Assembly: GCA_963745675.1 (NCBI GenBank)
Contig: CAVUYM010000012.1
Coordinates: forward strand, 1 to 64,000
Length of the DNA: 64,000 bases
Direction of reading: 5' to 3'
DNA from: JAUIIK01 sp963745675
GTDB lineage: Bacteria > Chloroflexota > Chloroflexia > Thermomicrobiales > CFX8
The translations under genes were made by a program, and so were the position numbers. The notes under the pieces were generated by a model, which worked only from the letters and a program-made list of their open reading frames with translations, was not told the DNA's origin and ran no database searches. Of this stretch, positions 30,388-39,473 are shown piece after piece (position 1 is the stretch's first letter; the number at the start of each line of letters is the position of its first letter).

Positions 30388-33172
30388 TTACTGCACGGGC
30401 ACGTACACCTCAACACGCAAACTGGCGTTGTCGATCGTATAGATCGTCCCATCCTGGTCGACCGTGATCTCGTAGGGGTTGCCCGGCTGGCCATTGACAC
30501 CGACGCTGAGGATCTTGGCAATGAACTGACCATCTGGAGTGAACTTCTGGATGCGATGGTTACCCGTATCAGTCACGTAGACATAGCCATAGCTGTCGAG
30601 GGCGACGCCGCTGGGACGCGCGAACTGTCCGTCGTCCGTCCCCACGGTGCCCCACTGCCGCAGGAATTTGCCATCGAGGTCGAAGACCTGCACGCGGTAG
30701 TTGTCCCCGTCGGCGACATAGACTTCATCGCCGTAGATCGCGATACCGCTTGCGGCCTTGAACTGCCCTGGCTGGCTGCCATTTGCGCCCCACGAACCGA
30801 GGTAGTGGCCATCGCTGGTGTACTTCTGGATGCTAGCGGTACCTGTGCTCAGAATGTAGACATTGTCTTCGGCATCAAGCGCAATCGACATGTCACTAAT
30901 GAGAATGCGCGCCTGCACGTCTCCGGGGCCCCAGCCGTCGATGAGTTCGCCGTCCGGGCTGTACGTTTCAACGCGGCCACTGGTGAGATTGAGGACGACC
31001 AGGTTGCCTTCGTGGTTGACAGCGATACCGCCGGACAAGAGATTGGTCCACTGCTTTGAGAACTCTCCAAACTGCCCGAAGACCTGGACTGCGCCGACGA
31101 AGTCGTTAGAGGCGTTTCTGGCAATGTCGGACACATAGAGTCTTCCGTCGGCGCCGACCGCGAGACCAGTCGGCCCGCCGAACCGCCCGCGGCTACCGTC
31201 ATACAGGCTATCGAGCGGACTGCCTTGCGCGGTAACAGTCTGAATTCGGCCGTTGCGCATATCCGCCACGATCAGATTGCCGCTGCGGTCGAACTCCAAC
31301 CCCTCCGGGCGCTCGAACTGGCCGGGTTCGGTGCCGGATGTACCGAACTCACCGGAGTAGCTGTAGCTCAAACCGGCGAGCTGGCGACTGGCGGGCGGAG
31401 CAAGCACCTGATCCTGGCTATAGATCTGGATGCGATCATTCAGCGAGTCGGCCACGTAGATCTTGAGGCCGTAAACGATGCTACCGGTAGTGACGGCCAC
31501 ATCGCTCGGTAGATTGAACTGACCAGGTCCAATACCGCTACTCCCGAAGCCTCCAAGGAAGTCACCCTCGGCGCTAAAGATCTGAATGCGATTATTGAGC
31601 GTGTCGGCGACGTAGATGTTTCCATCCGGTCCAACGGTCAGGCCCATCGGGACGAAGAGCTGACCCGGGTCGCTGCCCGAACTGCCAATGACATTCTGCT
31701 GGACGCCGTCGGTGCTGAAGACACGCACCAGATGCTTGCTCGAGTCCGTTACGAAGAACTTGTCCGCTGCCGCGCCGTACGCGATGTCCGAAGGGAAGCC
31801 CTCAATCGGCCAGGCATCGAGGAACGCGCCTTCGGGATCGAACTTCTCAATACGGTGATTCGCGAAGTCCGCCACGTAAATGTTGTTGAGGCTGTCGGCT
31901 GCGATGCCCTGGGGGTTGTCGAACTGCCCGGGGCCGGAGCCCTGCGTGCCCCAACTGCGGAGCCAGACGCCGGCCGAATCGAAGACCTGCACCCGGTTCG
32001 CGCCGTCGACGACATAGAGATTGCCGTTCGGAGCCAGCGCGGTGCCGGTCGGGTTCGTGATCTCTGAATTCTGCGGCAACGCGTCGCCGCGGCTGCCGGC
32101 AAACTGATACTCCGTAACCGGGGCGGGCATGGCCGGTGGCTCGTCGGCCGGTGGCTGGTGCAGGCGGCTCTGGTGGCTGGGTCGCAGGCGGCTCATCGGC
32201 TGGTGGCTGGGTCGCAGACGGCTCGTCGGCAGGGGGCTGATTGGCAGGCGGTTGCGTTGCCGGCGGCTCAGGCGTTCCGATTTCGCTGCCGTTGTCGTTG
32301 CCATAACGCCACTCATTATAGTGCTGGCCGACGTTGCCAGCCTCGACGACGAAGCCATCCGGATTCCCAGGTGTATAGGTCAGACAGCGGCGCTCAAAGC
32401 ATTGCATCAAAACGTCACGCTGCTGTCCGCCAACCTTCACATTCGCCCAGTAGGCTTCTGTGATCGGGCGGCCAGTAGCGAAATATGAACTCTCGAAGAG
32501 CTGGCTCGTGATGAGCTGATTATTGGCGTAGACCGGACCGCTAGAGTTCATGAAATCCCAGAACGGTGCCGCGATGGCATGGTTCGTCACATCATCGATG
32601 TATCCGATCGTGATCGCCTGCGCTGCCAACGAAGGATCGTCTGTCACCTGACCGTCGCGGCCCAGCCGCGCCGAGATGACTGAGCCCAGTGCACGCGGAG
32701 CGGCATTTAGGAGCACTCCAAACGTTGCGTAGGTCGGGCCGTTCGAATCGTCGGCGTCACCAGCAACGTTGACCATGGCCGGTGTGCGCTGTTCAAACTG
32801 ATTGTCACCAACCTGCATTCGTCCAGTGATCAGCTCAACGACAAGCAAGCCATTGGTGACGTACCAGATCGAGGATGCGTCGCCGTCGGGGTGGGTGATT
32901 TCCATGCGAGCCTTATCGTAATACTGCACCTCGCGCACTCCGCCCGGTGCTTCGACATAGGCTTCGGTCATGATCTGTGTGTTGGCCACTGGCCCCCACA
33001 TCCAGGTACGGGCCGCCATGCCGTCGAAGACGGGTCGGTCGGTGCGCTCCCATGTACGCTGGAAGGCGGCATTGCCCGGCGCGGCAGCCCGAACAATCGT
33101 GGTCAAGCTCATCGTCAGGATCAGAATCAGCATTCCAACGGTCACGATGCGGGTTCCTGGAGGTGTCTTCAT
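30388..33172 (-). CDS. Secreted NHL-repeat protein 2 with N-terminal conserved module (frameshifted)
   Basis: ATG at 33172 follows AGGAG (spacer ACGGCA). Signal peptide GMLILILTMSLTTIVRAAAP leads into the shared module (FQRTWERTDRPV, YYDKARMEITHPDGD, GRPITEAYWANVKVGG, CFERRCLTYTP, GNVGQHYNEWRYG). A Pro-rich linker of repeated PPATQPPA/PPADEP units (about 32125-32275) contains a single-base frame break near 32155. About twelve NHL repeats follow, such as NNIYVADFANHRIEKF and GNIYVADTLNNRIQIF, ending LRVEVYVPVQ. It is a close paralog of the genes on either side. The upstream inverted motif at 33264 is the best copy of the set. Confidence 0.85.
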
Positions 33173-33263
33173 TGCCGTCTCCTGTTCGATACATCAGCTT
33201 CCAAATCCTGATCCAAATCTAGGGATTCAAGAGCTATTTCAATATCGAACGGGTACGGCAATT

Positions 33264-33292
33264 GACTATCGTAATTTCACGATAGTGGAGAG
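33264..33292 (-). promoter_or_regulatory. Conserved upstream motif of NHL gene 2 (perfect inverted repeat)
   Basis: CTATCGT-AATTTC-ACGATAG (33266-33285) is a perfect 7+7 inverted repeat 94 bases before the start codon, followed on the plus strand by TGGAGAG. It is the clearest of four copies and looks like an operator for a dimeric regulator. Confidence 0.65.
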
Positions 33293-33395
33293 AAAGGCGA
33301 TTGGCCTTGACTTCCAAAGCCATAGCCGCCTGGCGGGTACCAGCGTAAGTTCCCGCTGGGCCGCTCAGCTCTGGAGTGGTGAACTTTAGGAACGA

Positions 33396-33917
33396 TCACA
33401 CGCAAGAAAGAAGCTTCGATCTGGCTGGCTCGAAGCTTCTCTTCTGTCTTCCGCACCTGACGTAGAAGAAAGGGCGGAGAAGAATCAGTTTAATAGTGCC
33501 GCCTAGAGCCTCGACGAGCTGGATAGCCGTCTTCTGATTGGCCTTCGGCACATCGAACGTCCAGGCGCTGCCGTCGCTGAATTGAAGCGATAGTCCGGAC
33601 AAGAATGCTCCACGCTTCAGCTCTGCAGCGCTGAGTTCAGTCCGTGCCCGGTGGGCGAGTACCTGATCGGTGACCTTCATCTTCAGGAGACCGGACTTGG
33701 TCTTCAGAATAGCTATCTCGTCGGCCGTGGCGGCGACGAATGCCACCCGGCCAAACTTGGGAATATCATCCTGTGCCGGCGTCGTCGCTGTAGCCACGAG
33801 ACGCCCAACAGCGCCTGCGGCGACTGCGGCTGTCGCTTGTCGAGCGAACCCCTTCGGGTTGACGAAGGTGCCCGCGAGTTGCGGCGCACCGAGAGCGAAT
33901 GATGCATCAGTACTCAT
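33396..33917 (-). CDS. Hypothetical protein, possible bacterial PH-like domain
   Basis: ATG at 33917 follows AGGAGG with a 5-base spacer. An Ala-rich N-terminal stretch is followed by a beta-rich region (GRVAFVAATADEIAILKTKS, ALGG near its end) and a C-terminal helix (NQKTAIQLVEALGG), an order that resembles bacterial pleckstrin-homology-like domains. This is inference from pattern only. The open frame continues 30 residues past that helix and through a terminator hairpin, so a single-base error near the end is likely; a +1 change would stop at 33485. It lies between two NHL genes and shares their upstream motif. Confidence 0.6.
   Translation of the reverse strand: MSTDASFALGAPQLAGTFVNPKGFARQATAAVAAGAVGRLVATATTPAQDDIPKFGRVAFVAATADEIAILKTKSGLLKMKVTDQVLAHRARTELSAAELKRGAFLSGLSLQFSDGSAWTFDVPKANQKTAIQLVEALGGTIKLILLRPFFYVRCGRQKRSFEPARSKLLSCV
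33409..33440 (-). terminator. Rho-independent terminator of PH-like gene
   Basis: An 11-bp stem (minus strand AGAAGCTTCGA / TCGAAGCTTCT) with a 10-base loop is followed by TTCTTG on the minus strand. It sits inside the last codons of the open frame of the gene above, which suggests the true stop is earlier. Confidence 0.7.
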
Positions 33918-33958
33918 GCTGTCCTCCTGTGGTGAACGTTCGGCGGCTATTTCCCTCT

Positions 33959-33989
33959 TGCTGGCGGTCGCACGGTGCGACCGCCAGCA
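33959..33989 (-). promoter_or_regulatory. Perfect hairpin in the leader of the PH-like gene
   Basis: A 15-bp perfect stem (TGCTGGCGGTCGCAC / GTGCGACCGCCAGCA) around a single G lies 41 bases before the start codon and between it and the shared upstream motif. There is no U-run on either side, so it is not a simple terminator. It could be an operator or an RNA attenuator. Confidence 0.55.
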
Positions 33990-34040
33990 TCAGAATAGAG
34001 GTCGCGAAGCTGCGCGCATATTGTGGAAACTCGACTGTCT

Positions 34041-34070
34041 GACTATCGTATTTTCTCGATGGTTGGAGAG
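34041..34070 (-). promoter_or_regulatory. Conserved upstream motif of the PH-like gene
   Basis: CTATCGT-ATTTTC-TCGATGG (34043-34062), preceded by GA and followed by TTGGAGAG, matches the motif before NHL gene 2 at 33264. It is 126 bases upstream of the start. GTCGAGTT nearby is shared with the copy before NHL gene 3. Confidence 0.6.
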
Positions 34071-34101
34071 ATATCTATTCGCGCATCGTCTGGCATGCAA
34101 A

Positions 34102-34129
34102 AAGCCCCGGCCATTACTGGCCGGGGCTT
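34102..34129 (-). terminator. Rho-independent terminator of NHL gene 3
   Basis: An 11-bp stem AAGCCCCGGCC / GGCCGGGGCTT with a 6-base loop is followed on the minus strand by TTTTTGC. It is the best classical terminator in the window, 20 bases after the stop at 34150. Confidence 0.85.
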
Positions 34130-34149
34130 GCGACTTGCGGTGGTTCCGG

Positions 34150-36933
34150 CTAATTCAGCGGCCGGAACACCTGGATCCTGAAGTTGGAGAAATCGATGAC
34201 ATAGACATCACCGGAAGGATCAACGACGAGATCTCCAGGTCCATTAAAGCTGCCGGGAGCGTTGCCTTCACTACCCCACTTGGCCAGAAACTCGCCATCC
34301 GGCGCGAACTTCTGGATGCGGTTATTGCCCGAATCGGCAGCGTAGACATACCCGCTATCATCCACCGCAATTCTGATGTTGCCGTCGAGGAACTGCCCAT
34401 TGCCGCTACCAACGCTACCCCACATCCGAACGAAAGTACCGCTCAGGTCGAATTCTTGAATGCGAAGATTACCGCTGTCACCGACATAGATGTGTTCTCC
34501 ATAAATTGCGATGCCTGACGGGTATTTGAACTGTCCAGGCTGGCTACCCGGTGCTCCCCAGGCATCGAGGTAGGTCCCGTTAGGGCTGTACTTCTCGATG
34601 CTGTTCAGGTGGGCATTCGCGACATACAGGTTGTCTTCAGCATCAACCGCCAGGCTCACCAATGAGTAGGATTCTCCGTTCGATGGGATGGCTGGTCCCC
34701 AGCCTTCGAGGAACTCACCATCGGGACTGAACTTCTCAATGCGGCTATTTGCGAAGTTATAGGTGAAGAGATTGCCTCGGCTGTCGAATGCCAGCCCCGA
34801 CAATATCTGGCCACGCCACTGATCGAGGTAATCCCCATCAGGACTGAAGACCTGGAGCATTAGACCGATTTCGTCATCACCGTTATCGATGACGTATATA
34901 CGGCCGTCCTTGCCCTGGGCCAATGCCGTGAGATTCCTAAAGCGACCGCGGGAATCATCGAGCCAGGTGTCGGTCAAGGTGAAGTCGGTCGGATGTAGCG
35001 CAATCGCGTCACTAGCATAGAATTTGAGAGCGCCATTAGCAGCGTCGACGACCATCAAGCGCCCAGCTCCGTCGAACCCGAGTCCGAGTGGGTTGTTGAA
35101 CGCTCCCGCTTCATCGACCATCCCGGCATATTTGTAGAAGACGCTCGCCAGCCCACGCGCTTCCGCCGGTGTAACCACCGGCAACGGGGTGAAGATCTGG
35201 ACCCGGTCGAGACCGATGTCGCTGACAAAGACCGAGCCATCGTCGCTCACCACCACGCCGAGAGGAAGCGAGAACTGGCCCGGGCCTTCACCACCCTCAC
35301 CCAACATGCCCTGAAACTCCCCGTCAACGTTGAAGACCTGGATACGCTGGTTGCCGGCGTCGGCCACATAGACCACACTGCCGCTGACGGCGATGCCGTG
35401 CGGCGTCACGAACTGCCCTGGACCGGTCCCAAGCCCGCCCCATGTCTTCAAGAACCCGCCAAAATCATTGAAGCTCTGAATGCGATTGTTGCCCTGCTCC
35501 GAAACGTAGACCGTGCCATCGGGGCCGACCGCCAGGCCATACGGATACTTGAACTGGCCGGGATCGACACCTTCACTTCCCCAGGTCGTGATGAAAGCGC
35601 CATTGGGATCGAATTTTTGAACGCGGTGATTGCCATTATCAGCGACGTAGACATTGCCCTCGCCGTCGACGCCAATGCCAACAGGCGTGTTGAACTGCCC
35701 GGTATTGGTGCCCTGGCTGCCCCAGTAGGTCATCAGTTCGCCATCCGGCGCGAAGCGCAGGATCTGATTCTCGGCCGTGTTGGTCACGTAGATATCGCCG
35801 TTCGGGGCGGTCGCGACCATATTCGGCTCGTTTAGCCTGATGTTTTGCCTTACTTCACCCCAGCTCGTCAGGAAGTCGTACTGCGTTGCCGGCTCAGGCT
35901 CTGGCGTCGCCGATGGCGTTGCTTCAGGTGTAGCGCTGGGAGTTGCGCTCGGTACAGCTGTTGGCTCCGGTGTCTCGCTGAATTCGGCTGTACCGGTCGG
36001 GGTTACGCTTGGCTGTGGTGTTGGAGTGGCCGGGGGCGCCTCGCCATCATAACGCCATGCGTAGTAGTGCTGACCGACGTTCCCAGCTTCGACGACGAAT
36101 CCTGCCGGGTTGCCCGGCGTGTACGTCAGGCAGCGACGTTCGAAGCACTGCATCAACACGTCGCGATATGTTCCAGCGACCTTAACGCTGGCCCAGTACG
36201 CTTCTGTGATCGGACGACCCGTCGCGAAGTAAGGATTCTCAAACAGCGCGTTGGAAACGAACTGACCGTTTTCGTAGACAGTACCGCTCGAATTCATGAA
36301 GTCCCAGAATGGCGCGGCGATAGCGTGGTTGGTCACCTCGTCGAGATGCCCAACCGTGACGCCCTGTCCACCTAGCGCAGGGTCTGCATTGACTTTGCCA
36401 TCCCGGTCAACTCGATCGGTGACGGCCGAACCGATTGCACGCGGAGCGGCGTTCAAGAGAGTGTCGAACGTGGCATAGGTGGGGCCCGTCAGATCGTCGG
36501 CGTCACCTGCGACATTGACCGCCGCCGGAGCGCGCGACTCGAAGTCTACGTCGCCGAGTTGGACACGTCCGGTGACCATTTCGACGACGAGCAGGCCGTT
36601 GGTGACATCCCAGGGTGGACCATCAGCTCGATAGCTGTTGTCCTCCATACGCGCTTTGTCAAAGTACTGGACGGTGCGACCTCCGCCCGGAGCTTCGCTG
36701 TAGGGCTCCTGGATAAGTTCAGAATTGGCTTGCGGACCCCACATCCAGGTGCGCGCCACGAGCCCATCGAGAACCGGCTGATCGGTGCGTTTCCAGGTGC
36801 GCTGGAAAGGCGCAGTACCGGGCTCGATTGCCGCGATAGGAACCGAAGTCAGAAGAAAGGTGAAAACAAGGGAAGCGCTGATAGCGAGCCGCCAGGGGGT
36901 AGCGGCCATCACCCGGAACCACGAAGAAAGCAT
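34150..36933 (-). CDS. Secreted NHL-repeat protein 3 with N-terminal conserved module
   Basis: ATG at 36933 (GAAGGGA upstream) opens a signal peptide (RLAISASLVFTFLLTSVPIA). A longer reading up to 37623 overlaps the divergent pepF gene and is spurious. The 927-residue product has the shared module (FQRTWKRTDQPV, RTWMWGPQAN, GRPITEAYWASVKVAG, CFERRCLTYTP, GNVGQHYYAWRYDG), a Thr/Pro-rich linker (ATPTPQPSVTPTG, SATPSATPEATPSA), and about twelve NHL repeats (GNVYVADNGNHRVQKF; GYVYAADSGNNRIQKF). Unlike its two paralogs it is unbroken. The MEITxPDGD segment of the module is altered here to MEDNSYRADGPPWD. Confidence 0.9.
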   Translation of the reverse strand: MLSSWFRVMAATPWRLAISASLVFTFLLTSVPIAAIEPGTAPFQRTWKRTDQPVLDGLVARTWMWGPQANSELIQEPYSEAPGGGRTVQYFDKARMEDNSYRADGPPWDVTNGLLVVEMVTGRVQLGDVDFESRAPAAVNVAGDADDLTGPTYATFDTLLNAAPRAIGSAVTDRVDRDGKVNADPALGGQGVTVGHLDEVTNHAIAAPFWDFMNSSGTVYENGQFVSNALFENPYFATGRPITEAYWASVKVAGTYRDVLMQCFERRCLTYTPGNPAGFVVEAGNVGQHYYAWRYDGEAPPATPTPQPSVTPTGTAEFSETPEPTAVPSATPSATPEATPSATPEPEPATQYDFLTSWGEVRQNIRLNEPNMVATAPNGDIYVTNTAENQILRFAPDGELMTYWGSQGTNTGQFNTPVGIGVDGEGNVYVADNGNHRVQKFDPNGAFITTWGSEGVDPGQFKYPYGLAVGPDGTVYVSEQGNNRIQSFNDFGGFLKTWGGLGTGPGQFVTPHGIAVSGSVVYVADAGNQRIQVFNVDGEFQGMLGEGGEGPGQFSLPLGVVVSDDGSVFVSDIGLDRVQIFTPLPVVTPAEARGLASVFYKYAGMVDEAGAFNNPLGLGFDGAGRLMVVDAANGALKFYASDAIALHPTDFTLTDTWLDDSRGRFRNLTALAQGKDGRIYVIDNGDDEIGLMLQVFSPDGDYLDQWRGQILSGLAFDSRGNLFTYNFANSRIEKFSPDGEFLEGWGPAIPSNGESYSLVSLAVDAEDNLYVANAHLNSIEKYSPNGTYLDAWGAPGSQPGQFKYPSGIAIYGEHIYVGDSGNLRIQEFDLSGTFVRMWGSVGSGNGQFLDGNIRIAVDDSGYVYAADSGNNRIQKFAPDGEFLAKWGSEGNAPGSFNGPGDLVVDPSGDVYVIDFSNFRIQVFRPLN

Positions 36934-37050
36934 CGTCGGTTTCCCTTCGGGAAGTGGCGCGAGTGCGCCAGGTGGCAGACTGTCACGCGATTCGACATTG
37001 ACGCTAAGATAGAGCCTAAGGAGCCACCTCAATATAGCAATAACTCGACG

Positions 37051-37080
37051 CTCCATTATCGATAATTCACGATGGAGATC
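37051..37080 (-). promoter_or_regulatory. Conserved upstream motif of NHL gene 3
   Basis: TTATCGA-TAATTC-ACGATGG (37056-37075) with flanking CTCCA and GAGATC follows the same half-site and spacer layout as three other copies, 123 bases from the start. It lies between divergent genes (NHL gene 3 and pepF), so it could affect either. Confidence 0.55.
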
Positions 37081-37158
37081 GGCGATCCTGCGAGGCGGCT
37101 GCGCATCCCGTGGTAGGCTCACGTCGCAACAACAACGATGTGAAAGGCACTCAAAAAG

Positions 37159-38999
37159 ATGACCGCGACAGCAGTAGATTTCGGCACCCGCCCGCGTAGC
37201 GAAGTTCCCCCGGAAGACACATGGGACCTCACCGCGATTTTTCCTGACCGTGATGCCTGGGAAGCCGGGATCACAGGAGTTGAGGAGAAAGTGGCGGAGT
37301 TGGCGAGCTTGCGAGGGACACTCGGAGAGAGTGCGGAAACACTGCTGCAGGCACACCATCTGGAAGAAGAGATCGGCGCACAGCTCATCAAGGTCTACGC
37401 CTGGGCAGCGCTGCAAAAGGACCAGGACACCGCTGATTCGGAGGCTCAAGCCGATAGCGACCGGGCGACCCGACTCTACGTCGAGTCGAGCAGCAAGCTT
37501 GCCTTTATCGAGCCTGAACTGCTGTCGCTGCCCGAAGGCACAATCGAAGGTTATCTCGATCAGCACGAAGGACTCGCAAAATACCGCCACGCCCTCGAAA
37601 CGATTCTTCGCCAACGCGATCACGTCCTCGACAGCGAGACCGAGACGTTGCTCGCGAGCGCCGGCGAAATCTTTGGCGCGCCAAGCACGATCTTCGGGAT
37701 GCTCAACGATGCCGACATGGAATATGGCGAGATCGAAAATGAGCAGGGCGAAAGGTTACGCTGACGAAGGCCAACTACCAGCGCTTCATCGAAAGCCGCA
37801 ATCGGGAAGTGCGTAAAGCTGCTTTTGCAACAATGCACGCCGCCTACCAGCAGCAGCGCAATACGATTGCCGCCACATATAGCTCCAGCGTCAAAGCAGA
37901 TGTCTTCATGGCCAAGACTCGCAGCTACGATTCTGCTCTAGATTCAGCGCTCAAACCAAAGAATATCCCTGAGGCCGTGTACTCCGCGCTCGTTGAGACG
38001 GTCAATGCCCATCTGCCACTTCTCCATCGCTATATTGCGCTTCGCAAGAAAGTGATGGGACTCGATCAGCTCGGCGTCTACGACCTTTATGTGCCGATTG
38101 TGCCGGAGGTCGAAGACGAATTCAGTTACGTCGACGCGCTCGATACCGTCATAGGGGCGCTTGGTCCCCTGGGTGACGACTATCTACGCGATCTCGGGGC
38201 TGGCTTCGATTCGCGCTGGATCGATGTTTATGAGAACAAAGGCAAGCGCAGCGGAGCCTACTCGTTCGGCGTCTACGGGGTACATCCTTTCATTTTGCTG
38301 AACTGGTCGAGCAAACTGCGCGATGTCTTCACGCTGGCGCACGAAGCCGGGCACGCGATGCACTCCTTCTATACGAGCCAGGCGCAACCGTACGTCTATA
38401 GCAACTACACGATCTTCGTCGCCGAAGTCGCATCGACCGTCAACGAGATCTTGCTGACCGAAAAACTACGCAGCGAAACCGACGACCCGAAGCTCGATAT
38501 GTACCTCGTCAACCACGCACTCGAAGATCTGCGCGGCACGCTCTACCGCCAGACGATGTTCGCCGAGTTCGAGCGCTGGTCCCACGAGCAAGTCGAGAGC
38601 GGCGCGGCATTGACGGCCGACGCGTTGAGCGCCCAGTACGCCGAGCTGGCGCAGCGCTACTACGGCCCTGACGTCGAAGTGGACGAGAATGTCGCCATCG
38701 AGTGGGCGCGCATTCCGCACTTCTACCGTGCCTTCTACGTTTACCAGTACGCGACGGGCATCTCAGCCGCCGCCGCCCTCGCCAAGCAGATACTTGAGGA
38801 GGGAGAACCGGCCCGCCAGCGCTACCGCAGTTTCCTGGCCGGCGGTTCGTCGAAGGATTCGCTGGATCTTCTGCGTGACGCCGGCGTCGATATGACCTCG
38901 CCCGAGCCGGTAACCCAGGCGCTGGAACTCTTTGGCAGTTGGCTGGACGAGCTTGAGCAATTGATGGCCGCTCAAGGATTGCTAGAGGTATCGGCATGA
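37159..38999 (+). CDS. pepF: Oligoendopeptidase F (M3B) (frameshifted)
   Basis: ATG at 37159 follows GTGAAAGGCA. The N-terminal helical region starts TWDLTAIFPDRDAWEAGI, as in the M3B family. The zinc motif HEAGHAMHSFY (HExxH) lies near residue 400, with a later Glu in the IFVAEVASTVNE segment. A one-base break near 37752 (AAAGG) splits the gene; the correct frame reads TLTKANYQRFIESRNREVRK, a conserved family stretch. Joined length is about 613 residues, normal for PepF. It is a cytoplasmic peptidase of medium-size oligopeptides. The stop overlaps the next start as ATGA. Confidence 0.9.
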
Positions 39000-39403
39000 A
39001 TCTATCAAGCGCAGAGCGCGAATTTCTGAACCTGCCTGGCTATTTGCGACTGGCAACGCTGATGCCGGATGGAGCGCCGCAAATAACGGTGCTCTGGTAC
39101 CGCCTCGCTGACGACGTACTGAACGTCATATGCCCACAAAGCGCCCAGAAAGTGACGAACCTGGATCACGATAGCCGGGTCTCGGCGATCATCGAAGACC
39201 CTGAAAGCGCTCATCGCTATATGGAGTTGCGCGGAAACTGCGAAGTCATTCGCGACGACAAACTGGCTCGCCAGGAGATGGCACACATCGCTCGTCGCTA
39301 TATCGGGGATAGAGCAGAGGCGTTCGCTGCTGGCCTATCGGCGGCCCCTCGGGTCATCCTGCAACTTACTCCAGTGCAAGTCCGCCGCTATGGGATAAGT
39401 TGA
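38996..39403 (+). CDS. PPOX-class flavin/F420-dependent protein
   Basis: The 135-residue split-barrel protein shows LATLMPDGAPQITVLWYRLA, then AQKVTNLDHDSRVSAIIEDP, and ends with LTPVQVRRYGI, the common pattern of PPOX-class F420- or FMN-dependent enzymes. Members reduce small unsaturated or nitro substrates. It overlaps pepF by 4 bases (ATGA) and is very likely co-transcribed with it. Confidence 0.85.
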   Translation: MNLSSAEREFLNLPGYLRLATLMPDGAPQITVLWYRLADDVLNVICPQSAQKVTNLDHDSRVSAIIEDPESAHRYMELRGNCEVIRDDKLARQEMAHIARRYIGDRAEAFAAGLSAAPRVILQLTPVQVRRYGIS

Positions 39404-39427
39404 TTTTTGATCGCTCACGAATATGCT
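39400..39427 (+). promoter_or_regulatory. Candidate sigma-70-type promoter
   Basis: TTGATT, 16-base spacer and TATGCT lie about 50-70 bases before the start of the secreted beta-lactamase-like gene. The match is by eye only. Confidence 0.3.
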
Positions 39428-39473
39428 ATGAATTCGGCTTGTGCTCTCGGCATTCTTCGGCTAGGCTTTTGGC

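Noticed and set aside
32125..32275. CRISPR-like short repeats
   Set aside because: Repeats are coding Pro-rich units with no unique spacers and no cas genes nearby.
36934..37623. N-terminal extension of NHL gene 3
   Set aside because: It overlaps the start of pepF on the other strand and lies upstream of a good signal peptide start.
37740..37810. Programmed frameshift in pepF
   Set aside because: No slippery heptamer with a following structure is evident, and similar breaks occur in many unrelated genes, so a sequence error is simpler.
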